Notes under the pieces: generated by a model
Told to the model about the DNA's origin: nothing
The model's input: only the letters and a program-made list of their open reading frames with translations
Database searches by the model: none
Source: Cyanobacteriota bacterium
Lineage (GTDB): Bacteria; Acidobacteriota; Vicinamibacteria; Vicinamibacterales; UBA2999
Reading direction: 5' to 3'
NCBI GenBank assembly: GCA_019752015.1
Contig: JAIEMQ010000025.1
Span: forward strand, 27,471-91,470
Length of the DNA: 64,000 nucleotides
Position numbers and translations under genes: made by a program
Part shown: positions 33,869-42,190 of the stretch, in pieces
Numbering within the stretch: the stretch's first letter is position 1
Layout of the letters: each line of letters begins with the position of its first letter

Positions 33869-34772
33869 GCAGCATCCGGCTTTAGCCGGATTGTTCCTGG
33901 CGCTGGTACTGTGGCATCCGGCTTTACCCGGAGTAGCCCAGGCACAAGGCTCGAACGGTTTCGACAGCACGAAGGCGTTCGAGCACCTGCGCCAGCAGGT
34001 GGCGATTGGTCCGCGCCCATCGGGCTCGGCCGCCAACGTCAAGAATCGCGATTACATCAAGGCGCAGATGGCGGCGCTCGGCATCACGACCACCGAACAG
34101 CCGTTCGAAGGCCGCACCCCGCTCGGTCCCGTCACGATGGTCAACATCATCGCGACCATTCCCGGGAAGAGCGCCGATCGCATCGTGCTCGCCAGTCACT
34201 TCGATACGAAGCTGTTCCGCGACATGCGCTTCGTCGGCGCCAGCGACGGCGCGTCGAGCACCGCCGCGCTGATCGAGCTCGGGCGCGTCATCAAGGCGCG
34301 CGGCGCGCCGCCCTTTACGATCGAGCTGTTGTTCCTCGACGGCGAAGAAGCCGTCGTCGAATGGTCGGGAGACGACAACACCTACGGCAGCCGCTACTAC
34401 GTGGAGGCGGCGCGCAAGTCGGGCTCGCTGAAGTCGCTGCGCGCGCTCATCCTGCTCGACATGATCGGCGATCGCAACCTGACGATCCGCCGCGAATCGA
34501 ACTCCACGCGCTGGCTGACGGAGATCGTGTGGGGCGCGGCGAAGAAGCTCGGCCACCGCGCGTTCATGGACGAAGAGACCACCGTCGAGGACGATCACAT
34601 CCCGTTCCTGAAGGCGGGCGTGCCGTCGCTCGACATCATCGATCTGGATTACCCGCAGTGGCACACGGCGCAGGACACGCTCGACGCCGTCGGCGCGCGC
34701 AGCCTGCAGGTGGTTGGCGAGACGGTGATGGCGGCGCTTCCGGAAATCGAAGCGCGCCTCCTGAAGAATTGA
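33840..34772 (+). CDS. Exported glutaminyl-peptide cyclotransferase-like M28 enzyme
   Basis: The 310-residue protein is M28-fold and closest in motif to glutaminyl cyclase. It shows ASHFDTK, the Asp ligand in GASDGASSTAALIELG, FLDGEEAVVEWS with the Glu ligand, TYGSRYYVEAA, LLDMIGDRN, DDHIPFLKAGVPSLDIID and WHTAQDTLD with the His ligand. DGEEA-WS-YGSR and DDHIPFL-GVP are glutaminyl-cyclase hallmarks. It would convert N-terminal Gln to pyroglutamate in the periplasm. The GTG at 33840 gives a signal peptide ending GVAQA|QGS whose hydrophobic core (HPALAGLFLALVLWHPALPG) is partly repeat-encoded (33873-33935). It overlaps gltA by 29 bases. Confidence 0.82.
   Translation: MTTFRSANGKQHPALAGLFLALVLWHPALPGVAQAQGSNGFDSTKAFEHLRQQVAIGPRPSGSAANVKNRDYIKAQMAALGITTTEQPFEGRTPLGPVTMVNIIATIPGKSADRIVLASHFDTKLFRDMRFVGASDGASSTAALIELGRVIKARGAPPFTIELLFLDGEEAVVEWSGDDNTYGSRYYVEAARKSGSLKSLRALILLDMIGDRNLTIRRESNSTRWLTEIVWGAAKKLGHRAFMDEETTVEDDHIPFLKAGVPSLDIIDLDYPQWHTAQDTLDAVGARSLQVVGETVMAALPEIEARLLKN
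33873..33935 (+). repeat. Two CATCCGGCTTTAGCCGGA repeats inside a signal peptide
   Basis: CATCCGGCTTTAGCCGGATTG (33873-33893) and CATCCGGCTTTACCCGGAG (33915-33933) are two copies of the CCGGCTTTAGCCGG element that also builds the repeats at 34773 and 54712. They encode HPALAGL and HPALPG of the glutaminyl-cyclase-like signal peptide. Confidence 0.8.
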
Positions 34773-34848
34773 GGTCCGCCTGAAGGCGGACCCTCACAGA
34801 ACTAATTGGGAGAAATCTTGTGAGGGTCCGGCTTTAGCCGGACCGCAG
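34773..34848. terminator. Bidirectional terminator built from GGTCCGCC/GGTCCGGC repeats
   Basis: The whole gap between two convergent genes consists of hairpin GGTCCGCC-TGAA-GGCGGACC (34773-34792), CCCTCACA, a spacer, TGTGAGGG and hairpin GGTCCGGC-TTTA-GCCGGACC. The CCCTCACA/TGTGAGGG pair joins both into one cruciform. No T-run is present. The same composite recurs at 54712-54817. Confidence 0.75.
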
Positions 34849-36060
34849 CTATCGGTAAACTTCGGCGAGGATTTCAGCTTCCGTAAGCACCGTCGTCGAG
34901 CTCTTCGCTTTCGCGAACACGCGATCGACCACCGGATCGCTGCACGGGATGCCGTGCCGCTCCAGCCAGAACACGACGTTCGACTTCCCTGACATCGGGC
35001 CGACTTCGATTTCCTGCTCGCGGCCCACGAGGCTCGCGGGAATCGCGGAATAGACCGCGTCCATCAAATCGCGATCGCCCTTCTTCCATGCCTTGACGAC
35101 GGCGGCGGCGTGGACGCCGGTCGCGGTGCGGAACGCATCCCTGCCGACGACCGGGTAGTTGTCGGGGATCGGCACCTCGGTCGCGCGCGACACCGCTTCG
35201 ACGTACTCCATCAGCGGCGCCAGGTCGCGATCGATGAAGCCCATCACCACGAGGTTGACCAGCAGCAGATCCATGGGTGTGTTGCCAACACGCTCGCCGA
35301 TGCCGAGCGCGGCGGCGTGAATGCGTGTCGCGCCGGCTTCGAGCGCGGCAATGCTGTTGATGATCGCCAGATCGCGATCGCGATGGCCGTGCCAGTCGAC
35401 GTGAATCGCGGCGCCGGATTCCTTGATGACGTGCATCGCGAAGCGGACCACCGCGGCGGCACCCCACGGCGTCGCATGACCGACGGTGTCGGCGAGACAG
35501 ATGCGATGCGCGCCGGCGCGGATCGCCACTTCGTAGAGCCTGCGCAGCGTCGCCGGATCGGATCGCGTCGTGTCCTCGGTGACGTACATCACCTGGAGGC
35601 CTTCCTTGACCGCGAACTTGATCGCGTCCTCGGTGGTCGTCAGCAGGAAATCGAGGCTCCACCCTTCGGTGTACTGGCGGATCGGCGACGAGCCGATGAA
35701 CATGCCGACTTCGAGCGGCAGGCCGGTGCGCTGGCTGATCTCGACGATCGGAATGATGTCCGACTGGGTGGTCCTGGCCGCGCAATTCGCCCGCACCGTG
35801 AGCTTGCTCTCGACGATCTCGCGCGCCAGCCGCTCGACGTCGCCGACCACGTGCGGGCCGGCGCCGGGCAGGCCGATGTCGGCGGTATCGATGCCGAGCT
35901 GATCGATCAGGTGCAGGATTTCGATCTTCTGCTCGATGGTCGGCGTCCGCACCGACGGCGACTGCAACCCGTCGCGCAGCGTTTCATCGTCCAGCATCAC
36001 GCGCGGCGGTTTGGCCGGCGCGCCGATCTTGTTCCAGTCGTAAATCAGAGATTCAAGCAT
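34849..36060 (-). CDS. LeuA/HMGL-type acyltransferase (isopropylmalate/homocitrate synthase-like)
   Basis: The 403-residue TIM-barrel protein has the HMGL-like signature LDDETLRDGLQSP with metal-binding Asp, HVDWHGHRDRDLAIINSIAALEAGATRIHAAALGIGERVGNTPMDLLL with the HxH metal site, and a helical linker (TATGVHAAAVVKAWKKGD). The regulatory LeuA dimer domain of true 2-isopropylmalate synthase is missing. It should condense an acyl-CoA with a 2-oxo acid; which pair is not evident. Start MLESLIYDW at 36060 overlaps the preceding small membrane gene by 8 bases. Confidence 0.85.
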   Translation of the reverse strand: MLESLIYDWNKIGAPAKPPRVMLDDETLRDGLQSPSVRTPTIEQKIEILHLIDQLGIDTADIGLPGAGPHVVGDVERLAREIVESKLTVRANCAARTTQSDIIPIVEISQRTGLPLEVGMFIGSSPIRQYTEGWSLDFLLTTTEDAIKFAVKEGLQVMYVTEDTTRSDPATLRRLYEVAIRAGAHRICLADTVGHATPWGAAAVVRFAMHVIKESGAAIHVDWHGHRDRDLAIINSIAALEAGATRIHAAALGIGERVGNTPMDLLLVNLVVMGFIDRDLAPLMEYVEAVSRATEVPIPDNYPVVGRDAFRTATGVHAAAVVKAWKKGDRDLMDAVYSAIPASLVGREQEIEVGPMSGKSNVVFWLERHGIPCSDPVVDRVFAKAKSSTTVLTEAEILAEVYR

Positions 36061-36364
36061 CGAGTCCCGTGCGCCTCGCCGCGACGGCCGTGAGCACCAC
36101 GCCCAGCGAGGCAATCGACACCAGCCAGACGCTGCCGTCGATCGCGGCCTGCCGGACCATCGGCCGGAAGGCGTCGTTGATGGTCAGGGTCGGCTGGCCC
36201 TGTTGATGGCGGACGATCTGCGAGCGCACGAACGCGTGGTTCGCCGCGCGCGCCTGCCAGTCGAATCGCACATTGAATACGACGATGGCCAGGAGGAACC
36301 ACACGGCCATCGCCACAGTTTTTCTGGGCCAGCCGGCTTCGCCGGCGGCGGCGAATGGCGTCAT
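36053..36364 (-). CDS. Small two-span membrane protein
   Basis: The 103-residue protein has two hydrophobic spans, TVAMAVWFLLAIVVFNV (about 17-33) and GSVWLVSIASLGVVLTAVA (about 77-95), with a polar loop between (RFDWQARAANHAFVRSQIVRHQQG). Its ATG at 36364 overlaps the stop of the phosphatase gene (TGATG), and its stop overlaps the LeuA-like gene by 8 bases. The coupling on both sides makes it real and part of one operon. Family not recognised. Confidence 0.68.
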   Translation of the reverse strand: MTPFAAAGEAGWPRKTVAMAVWFLLAIVVFNVRFDWQARAANHAFVRSQIVRHQQGQPTLTINDAFRPMVRQAAIDGSVWLVSIASLGVVLTAVAARRTGLDA

Positions 36365-37989
36365 CAGGACTTTGGTCCGGTGTATTTCACGACCAGCGCC
36401 GTGATGTCGTCGTACTGCTCGGCGCCGAATGCGAATTCCTTGACGGCGTTGATGATCTGCTCGAGCAGGATCTTGGCGCTGCCGCGGCTGTAGCGCTCCA
36501 TGATCTGCACCAGCCTGGCCTCGCCGAATTCCTCGCCGGCGACATTGTGCGCCTCGGTGACGCCGTCGCTGTAGATCACCATGGTGTCCCCGGCCTTGAG
36601 CTCGATCTGATCGCACGAATACGGCGCCATCTCGAACATGCCGACCGGCATGCCGCCGGATTCAATGCGGCGCAAGCCGCCGGCGCCGTAGACCAGCGGC
36701 GGGTTGTGGCCGGCATTGCAGAACACCAGCGTGCCGTCGGTGGACAGCTGGCCGTAGAGCAGCGTCGCGTAGCGCGCGTCGATCTGCCGGCGCGTCAGCA
36801 CCTTGTTGATGTGATCGACGAGCTGCGCGGGATCGTCGCCGACCGACGTGAACGCGGAGAAGATGCCGAGAATCTTCGATGTCAGCAGCGCCGCGGCAGG
36901 GCCCTTGCCGGCAACGTCGCCGGCCAGGAAACCGAACGAGCCGTCCGGCAGATCGGTCATGTCGAAGAAGTCGCCGCCGATCGATCGCGCCTGCTCCGAT
37001 GAGCCGTGCGATTCGAAGAAGGCGCCGGCGTGCGTGCCTTCCGGCAGCAGCGCCTTCTGGATTTCCGCGGCGATCTTGAGCTCGTGCTCGATGCGCGCCT
37101 TCTCGAGCGTCTCGCGATACAGGCGCGCGTTCTCGATCGCCACGCCGGCTTCGGTGGCAAGCGTATCGAGCGCGGTGCGCGTGTGCGGCGCGAGCAGGCT
37201 GCCCTTCTCGCGGCTGTCGAGATAGAGCACGCCGATGTTCCTGGTGTCGCTCTTCATGTCGGCGCGATCGAGGTAACGCACCATGCGCAGCGGGATGCAC
37301 GCGACGTGGCGGATGCCGAGCTGCACCGTGCCGAGGTGCACGTTGGCGAGATCGCCGTCGAGCAGGTCGGCGACGATCTTGAGCTCGCCCGTCGCGAACA
37401 CTTCTTCGGGAATCTTGCGGCTGGTCTTGAACCCGGTGCCAGGCAGCGTGACCCGCCCCTTGGCGCGCGCCAGCTTCATTTCGAGCTCGGTGCTCTTGGC
37501 GTCGGCCTTCGGCGCCAGCATGATGAAGCCGCGCTCGGCGCCGGCCACGTCGATCGCCGCGTCGAGCACGAGCGCGAGCACCTCGTCGAGGACGCGGCCC
37601 GAGCCGAGCGCGCGCAAGCCTTCGAGCAGCGCGGCGAGCTGGCGGAGATCGTTGACGGCGCTGGCGTGCGAGCGATCGGTGTGCGCCGGGCCGTCGCCGG
37701 TCAGGAACACCACGTCGGCGCCGCTGGCGCGGCCGAACTGCACGCGATCGCCGTGCGTCAGCTTGTGCTCGGTGACGGCTTCGCCGTTGACGTAGGTGCC
37801 GTAGCGCGACCCCTTGTCGCGCAGCACCCAGTCGCCGTTCTGCTTGATGATCTCGGCGTGCTCGCGCGACACGTCGCTGCCGACCAGGCGGAGATCGCTC
37901 TCCGTGCGGCGGCCGATACAGAGCAGCTCCTTGTTGATCGGAACGATGCGCTGGCCGAGCCCGTCGTTGACTTCGAGACGCGCGCTCAT
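36364..37989 (-). CDS. FHA-GAF-SpoIIE (PP2C-type) phosphatase
   Basis: The 541-residue protein has an FHA domain (about 1-95; CIGRRTESDLRLVGSDVSREHAEI, RDKGSRYGTYVNG), a GAF domain (about 115-275) and a SpoIIE/RsbU-type PP2C domain (about 320-535; SIGGDFFDMTDLPDGSFGFLAGDVAGKGPAAALL, YSDGVTEAHN). A coiled helix (RLYRETLEKARIEHELKIAAEIQKALLPEG) links GAF to phosphatase. Such proteins dephosphorylate anti-sigma-factor antagonists or similar switch proteins in answer to a bound ligand; the FHA domain reads phosphothreonine. No anti-sigma pair is nearby. Start ATG 37989. Confidence 0.92.
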   Translation of the reverse strand: MSARLEVNDGLGQRIVPINKELLCIGRRTESDLRLVGSDVSREHAEIIKQNGDWVLRDKGSRYGTYVNGEAVTEHKLTHGDRVQFGRASGADVVFLTGDGPAHTDRSHASAVNDLRQLAALLEGLRALGSGRVLDEVLALVLDAAIDVAGAERGFIMLAPKADAKSTELEMKLARAKGRVTLPGTGFKTSRKIPEEVFATGELKIVADLLDGDLANVHLGTVQLGIRHVACIPLRMVRYLDRADMKSDTRNIGVLYLDSREKGSLLAPHTRTALDTLATEAGVAIENARLYRETLEKARIEHELKIAAEIQKALLPEGTHAGAFFESHGSSEQARSIGGDFFDMTDLPDGSFGFLAGDVAGKGPAAALLTSKILGIFSAFTSVGDDPAQLVDHINKVLTRRQIDARYATLLYGQLSTDGTLVFCNAGHNPPLVYGAGGLRRIESGGMPVGMFEMAPYSCDQIELKAGDTMVIYSDGVTEAHNVAGEEFGEARLVQIMERYSRGSAKILLEQIINAVKEFAFGAEQYDDITALVVKYTGPKS

Positions 37990-38004
37990 GTCGTCAGTGA
38001 GTGG

Positions 38005-38208
38005 TTATGATATCAGGCTTCCGCAGGCCACTTCCCGCGCCACCGCGGCCAGCGCCAGGCCGAGCAGAATCAGGCCGGCAATGGTGCCGCGGCCGAGGCC
38101 GGTTTTCCGCGCCGGCGGCTTGATCTTCGCCTCGGTGGTGGCGGTCCCGCACTTGTAACAAATCAGGGCATTGGCGGCTATTTCGGCGCCGCAATTCCGG
38201 CATTTCAT
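38005..38208 (-). CDS. Small zinc-ribbon membrane protein
   Basis: The 67-residue protein has an N-terminal zinc ribbon CRNC (3-6) and CYKC (17-20), a basic linker and one hydrophobic span (GTIAGLILLGLALAAVA). This zinc-ribbon-plus-anchor design is common in small bacterial membrane proteins of unknown role. It lies 15 bp upstream of the FHA-SpoIIE gene on the same strand and could be co-expressed. Confidence 0.65.
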   Translation of the reverse strand: MKCRNCGAEIAANALICYKCGTATTEAKIKPPARKTGLGRGTIAGLILLGLALAAVAREVACGSLIS

Positions 38209-38234
38209 CGTTAAATATTCTACGTGAACGCCAG

Positions 38235-38909
38235 ATGATTCCTCTTCGCGATGTCATCCCGTCGCGCACCACGCCGGGCGTCACCGTCACGCTGATCACG
38301 CTCAACATCCTGATCTACCTGTTTCAGCTGATGCTGTCGGAACAGGCGCAGGACGCGTTCATCATGGGCTTTGGTCTCGTGCCGGCGTACTTCTCGGTGG
38401 TCAACGTCGTCACCGCGATGTTCGTGCACGGCGGCCTTGCGCACCTCGCGGGCAACATGCTGTTCCTGTGGATCTTCGGCGACAATGTCGAGGATCGGCT
38501 CGGCCACGGCCGCTTCATCGTGTTCTATCTGCTGTGCGGCTTCACCGCGGCGCTGGCGCAATCGCTCCTCGATCCCGAGTCGCTCGTGCCGATGGTGGGC
38601 GCGAGCGGCGCGATCGCCGGCGTGATGGGCGCGTACCTGGTGCTGTATCCCCATTCGCGCGTGTTGATGCTGTTTCCATTTCCGCTGTTCGTGTTCGAGC
38701 TGCCGGCGATCGTGTTCCTGGGGATCTGGTTCTTCATCCAGTTCCTCAATGGCATCAACCAACTGCCGGTGTTCGAGCGCAACGCCATCTCGGGCGGCGT
38801 GGCGTTCTGGGCTCACGTGACGGGATTTGTGGCGGGACTGGTGCTCGTGACGTTCATGAAACGCCCGGAGCGAACCACGGTCGAATGGTGGGACACGGTG
38901 CAGAGATGA
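38235..38909 (+). CDS. Rhomboid-family intramembrane serine protease
   Basis: The 224-residue protein has six or seven spans with the rhomboid signature: HGGLAHLAGNMLFLWIFGDNVED, catalytic Ser in GASGAIAGVMGAYL and catalytic His in FWAHVTGFVAGLVL. It cleaves membrane-anchored substrates within the bilayer; substrates unknown. It is divergent from the zinc-ribbon gene and convergent with the caspase-like gene; a repeat-built stem followed by TTTTTTT lies directly after its stop. Confidence 0.9.
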   Translation: MIPLRDVIPSRTTPGVTVTLITLNILIYLFQLMLSEQAQDAFIMGFGLVPAYFSVVNVVTAMFVHGGLAHLAGNMLFLWIFGDNVEDRLGHGRFIVFYLLCGFTAALAQSLLDPESLVPMVGASGAIAGVMGAYLVLYPHSRVLMLFPFPLFVFELPAIVFLGIWFFIQFLNGINQLPVFERNAISGGVAFWAHVTGFVAGLVLVTFMKRPERTTVEWWDTVQR

Positions 38910-38998
38910 ATCTTTTGATCTGTTGCGCTTGCGATCTCTTGAACTGACGACAGGTCAACAGGCCACCAGATCAAGAGTTCAAGAGATTCGGCTTTTTT
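38908..38998. terminator. Repeat-derived stem and T-run between convergent genes
   Basis: GAATCTTTTGATCTGTTG (38908-38925) is answered by AGATCAAGAG and TTCAAGAGATTC (38969-38989), then CGGCTTTTTTTCC. The first arm is a copy of the repeat at 9327-9367. The imperfect stem with T7 fits termination of the rhomboid transcript; the right arm also encodes the last residues of the caspase-like protein. Confidence 0.6.
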
Positions 38999-39947
38999 TC
39001 CTGATCTCCGCTGACACCGTCGCGAGATCCAGCATCAGCTTTTCGAACGTCTTCTGCCACTCGGCTTCAGGCATCACGCCGCGAAGCTCCTTGTGCTCTT
39101 CCGCCTGCTGCTCCAGGGCGCGGCGGCGGCGGATCAGCTCCGCCAATTCCGGATTCGCCGTGCCGTTGACCACCTCGGAATCCAGATACGTAATGCGGGC
39201 GATGCCGCCGTCGGGACCTTCCGCCGTCGCTTCGCGGCCCTTGCCGTCGCCGTTGTCGTCGAGCAGCGCGCGCTCGGTGGTCAGCTGGCCGCGTTGTTCG
39301 TAATGCTGCTTCACCGCCGCGCTCGCGGCCGTGAACACTTCGAAGATCGAGGTGCGGCCGTTCTTGTCGAGATCGGTCGACGCTTCCTTCATTGCCTTGA
39401 CGAAGTATTCGGGAAACACGGTCGCGTACTTCTGCGCCGCTGAATCGGTCGCGGTGATCACGACGCGGCCCTTCGACGTCAGCGTCTCGAGAAACGGGAA
39501 GCTCGCTTCCGTCGTGTTGACGAGCGTGACGCGCCCCTGGATGCCGGACAGCAACATCGTCCAGTCACTCGCGGTCAGGTCGGGACCGACGAGGTTGAAC
39601 TTCGCCACGTTGCCGTCGTAGGTGCCGTGGCCGATCAAGACGATGAAGACGAAATCGTCTTTCGACGATCCCTTCTTCATCTCCGCAAAGAACTTGCGGA
39701 CGTTCTCGGCCGAGCCCTTGTCGCCGGCCGTTGCCGTCTCGTCGACGAACACCTTCACGAACTCGGGCTTGAACTGGTAGCGATTGACGAGCGCGGTTTG
39801 CAGATCGTTACGCCAGGTGGCCATCTGCTCGGCATACTTCTCGCCGCCGGAGGCGCCCGAAATGATGACGGCCCACCTCGACTCCGCAAACGCGGGCGAC
39901 GACAGTGCCATCAGCAACAACGCAATTCCAGACGCTCTGTTCCTCAC
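38979..39947 (-). CDS. Exported caspase-like protein with EF-hand loop, no catalytic Cys
   Basis: The 322-residue protein has a signal peptide ending SPAFA|ESRW and a caspase/C13-like fold: RWAVIISGASGG at the first strand and FVFIVLIGHGTYDG with the His (H107). Where the catalytic Cys is expected the sequence reads LVNTTEASFPF (142-152), without Cys. DLDKNGRTSIFE (192-203) is a full 12-residue EF-hand calcium loop; DDNGDGKG (from 230) is a second, partial one. The tail is helical and charged. The GTG start at 39947 overlaps the previous stop (GTGA). It is the last gene of the eight-gene MoxR operon. Likely a binding or scaffold protein, not a protease. Confidence 0.72.
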   Translation of the reverse strand: MRNRASGIALLLMALSSPAFAESRWAVIISGASGGEKYAEQMATWRNDLQTALVNRYQFKPEFVKVFVDETATAGDKGSAENVRKFFAEMKKGSSKDDFVFIVLIGHGTYDGNVAKFNLVGPDLTASDWTMLLSGIQGRVTLVNTTEASFPFLETLTSKGRVVITATDSAAQKYATVFPEYFVKAMKEASTDLDKNGRTSIFEVFTAASAAVKQHYEQRGQLTTERALLDDNGDGKGREATAEGPDGGIARITYLDSEVVNGTANPELAELIRRRRALEQQAEEHKELRGVMPEAEWQKTFEKLMLDLATVSAEIRKKSRIS

Positions 39948-42190
39948 GCCAGTCCCACCCGTCGTCTCGCGACCCATTCTGCTGCAAGTAGTCCAACAAT
40001 GAACAGCAGGCTCCAGCCATTGTGCCAGAGGTCACGCATCTCGGGTGTGCCCGCGTCGGCGCGTGACTCGCGCAGCATCGACGCGAGTTGCCCCGCCTGA
40101 TCCGCTCGCAGGTAGCGGCCGCTGCTTTCCGCCGCAACGCGGCGCAACACCGATTCGTTCAGGCGCGGCTGCGTCATTTCGAGATCGACGCCGCCAACCA
40201 GCACCGGTCGAGACGCGGCGCCGACGCGCGTGCCGCCGCGTGTCGCGATCGCGTCGATCTTGTAGACGCCTGGCTGATCGAACCGCGCCGCCACGCCATA
40301 TCGGCCATCCTGCGGACTCGACAGTGCGGCCGGCATCGGCCGTTTCTCGCCGTTCGGCGCGGTGAGATCGACGGCGACTTCGGCGTTGGCGACCGGCCTG
40401 AAATCCTGATCGCGGACGATGACGCTGATGCGATCGGTGATGCCGGCGACCGAAGGGCTGATTGCGGCAATGGTCACGGGTCCCTGCGCGCCTGCGGTGA
40501 CCCATCGCGCCAGCTGCCGCCAGATCCGCTCGTAGCTCGTGTCGTCGGCGGGCCGCATCATGCGCCAGCGCCACGATGCCTCACCGGCAAACGCCACCGA
40601 TCGCCCCTGACCATACCGCTGCGCGGCGATCAGCGGCTGCGGGGTGCCGCCGGCGGTCAACGCGACGGCGAGAACTTGCGCGCCCGGACGCGATCCGCCG
40701 ACGTGCGCGACCGACGCGAGCGCCGGCAACGACGCCCACTTCTGTCGATTCTCTTCCGGCGTGACGGCGAGACGCGTGGCCGGATGCGCGAGGCCGTCGG
40801 CCGTGAGCGCGGGGGTGTTCGGCCCGGCGACCGGGACCGGTGCCGACGCCAGCGTGACCGTCGATTCGCGATCGGTCAGATCGATCGGCAGCGCCTGTTC
40901 GAGCGCCGTGCCGGCCAGCCCCTGGCGATCGAACGAGCGCGCGCCGAGGACCAGCAGCCCGCCGCCGCGCTCGGCAATGAACGCGTTGGTCATCTCGAGC
41001 TGATCGCGCGTGAAGAAGTCGGCTTCGATGTTGCCGAAGATCACGCCGTCGTAGGCGAAGAGCGCGGAGCGCTTGAACGGATATCCGCTCGACAGCGCCG
41101 CCATCCGCGAGGGATCGGCCTGCACATAAAACGTATCGCGCCCATCGTCGTTCTGGCCCTTGCGGACGACCGCATCGATCTCGAGGCCCGGATCGTCGGA
41201 CAGCGCGCGCTTGAGGAACGTGTGCTCGTATCCGGGCGCGCCCTCGATGACGAGCAGCCGGCGCTTGCCGGTCTGCGGCGGCACCAGCACGCTGCGGCTG
41301 TTGTTTTCCGTTGAGACTTCGCCGGCGGCGTCGGGAATCTGCACGGTGTAGACCGTCGGGACGTCCGGCTCCGGAGAAACGGTGAACACCGCATGAACCG
41401 GAGCGCCATCGGCGGACGGCGTCATGCGGCGCACTTCGATCGGCCGGCCGTTGGCGGTGACGCGCAACTCGACCGGGTCGGTGCCGAAACCGGTGGTCGT
41501 CGCCGACACGCTCACGTCGATCGAGGCACCGGGCAGTAACGGCTCGCCCGCGGTGAGGTTGACGATCTCCCGGTCGCGCGGCGCGTCGGGGTTGCCAATG
41601 CCGACGGTGAAGACCGGCGCGCCGATGGCGCGCCCCTCACCCGATTCCTGGGGCGCCGTGTCGCCGCCGTCCGACAACACGATCACACCCGCGAGGCGAT
41701 CGTTACGGTGGCGTTCGGCGAGATCGGCGATCGCGCCGCTGAGATCGCTTCTGCGCGCCGTGGCGGCCACGCGATCGATATCGTTCGCGGCCGCGAGGGT
41801 CTCGCCGAAGGTGAGCAGCTCGAGGCGGTATTCCGTGCCCAGCTGCGCCTGCAGATCCTTGACCATCTTCTGCGCGACTTCGATGCGAGCCGGCCCGCTT
41901 GCCCCGAGCGAAGTCGAGGGGTCCAGATCATGGAGCCGCATGCTGCGTGACGTGTCGACGAGAATCGGCAACAGGCTGTTGTTCGCGGCCGCAGGGGGCA
42001 CCATCACCACCGGCCTGAGCAGGATCAAGATCAATGCCGACAGCGTGACGGCGCGAAGCGCGCTGAGTCCGAGCCGGCGCCCTCGCGTCAGCATCACCGG
42101 CACGCGCGCATACGCGAGCCAGCCGAGAAGCAGCGCGGCGCCGAATGCCAGCGCATATCCCCACCACGGCAGGACGACGGCAAATTTCAT
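39944..42190 (-). CDS. Membrane-anchored VWA/glutamine-amidotransferase-like protein
   Basis: The 748-residue protein has two N-terminal spans (WWGYALAFGAALLLGWLAY; ALRAVTLSALILILLRPVV), a VWA-like domain with metal-site motif ILVDTSRSMRL and VIVLSDGGDT, a beta-sandwich stretch, a GATase1-like domain (RRLLVIEGAPGYEHTFLKRAL...GGGLLVLGARSFDRQGL) and a final span (WSLLFIVGLLAAEWV). No amidotransferase Cys is seen, so that domain is probably structural. Residues DPSTSLGASGPAR near the VWA motif are encoded by a dispersed repeat (41902-41921). It lies flush with the DUF4175 gene. Envelope-protein folding or surveillance is family-level inference for such operons. Confidence 0.78.
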   Translation of the reverse strand: MKFAVVLPWWGYALAFGAALLLGWLAYARVPVMLTRGRRLGLSALRAVTLSALILILLRPVVMVPPAAANNSLLPILVDTSRSMRLHDLDPSTSLGASGPARIEVAQKMVKDLQAQLGTEYRLELLTFGETLAAANDIDRVAATARRSDLSGAIADLAERHRNDRLAGVIVLSDGGDTAPQESGEGRAIGAPVFTVGIGNPDAPRDREIVNLTAGEPLLPGASIDVSVSATTTGFGTDPVELRVTANGRPIEVRRMTPSADGAPVHAVFTVSPEPDVPTVYTVQIPDAAGEVSTENNSRSVLVPPQTGKRRLLVIEGAPGYEHTFLKRALSDDPGLEIDAVVRKGQNDDGRDTFYVQADPSRMAALSSGYPFKRSALFAYDGVIFGNIEADFFTRDQLEMTNAFIAERGGGLLVLGARSFDRQGLAGTALEQALPIDLTDRESTVTLASAPVPVAGPNTPALTADGLAHPATRLAVTPEENRQKWASLPALASVAHVGGSRPGAQVLAVALTAGGTPQPLIAAQRYGQGRSVAFAGEASWRWRMMRPADDTSYERIWRQLARWVTAGAQGPVTIAAISPSVAGITDRISVIVRDQDFRPVANAEVAVDLTAPNGEKRPMPAALSSPQDGRYGVAARFDQPGVYKIDAIATRGGTRVGAASRPVLVGGVDLEMTQPRLNESVLRRVAAESSGRYLRADQAGQLASMLRESRADAGTPEMRDLWHNGWSLLFIVGLLAAEWVARRRVGLA
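41902..41921. repeat. CCCCGAGCGAAGTCGAGGGG repeat inside a gene
   Basis: A 20-bp palindromic element with core GAGCGAAGTCGA, the same core as the pstA-pstB hairpin loop at 30991-31006. It is inserted in frame in the VWA/GATase-like gene. Confidence 0.7.

Noticed and set aside
38979..39947. Active caspase-like protease
   Set aside because: No Cys is found at the expected nucleophile strand (LVNTTEAS), so catalysis is unlikely.
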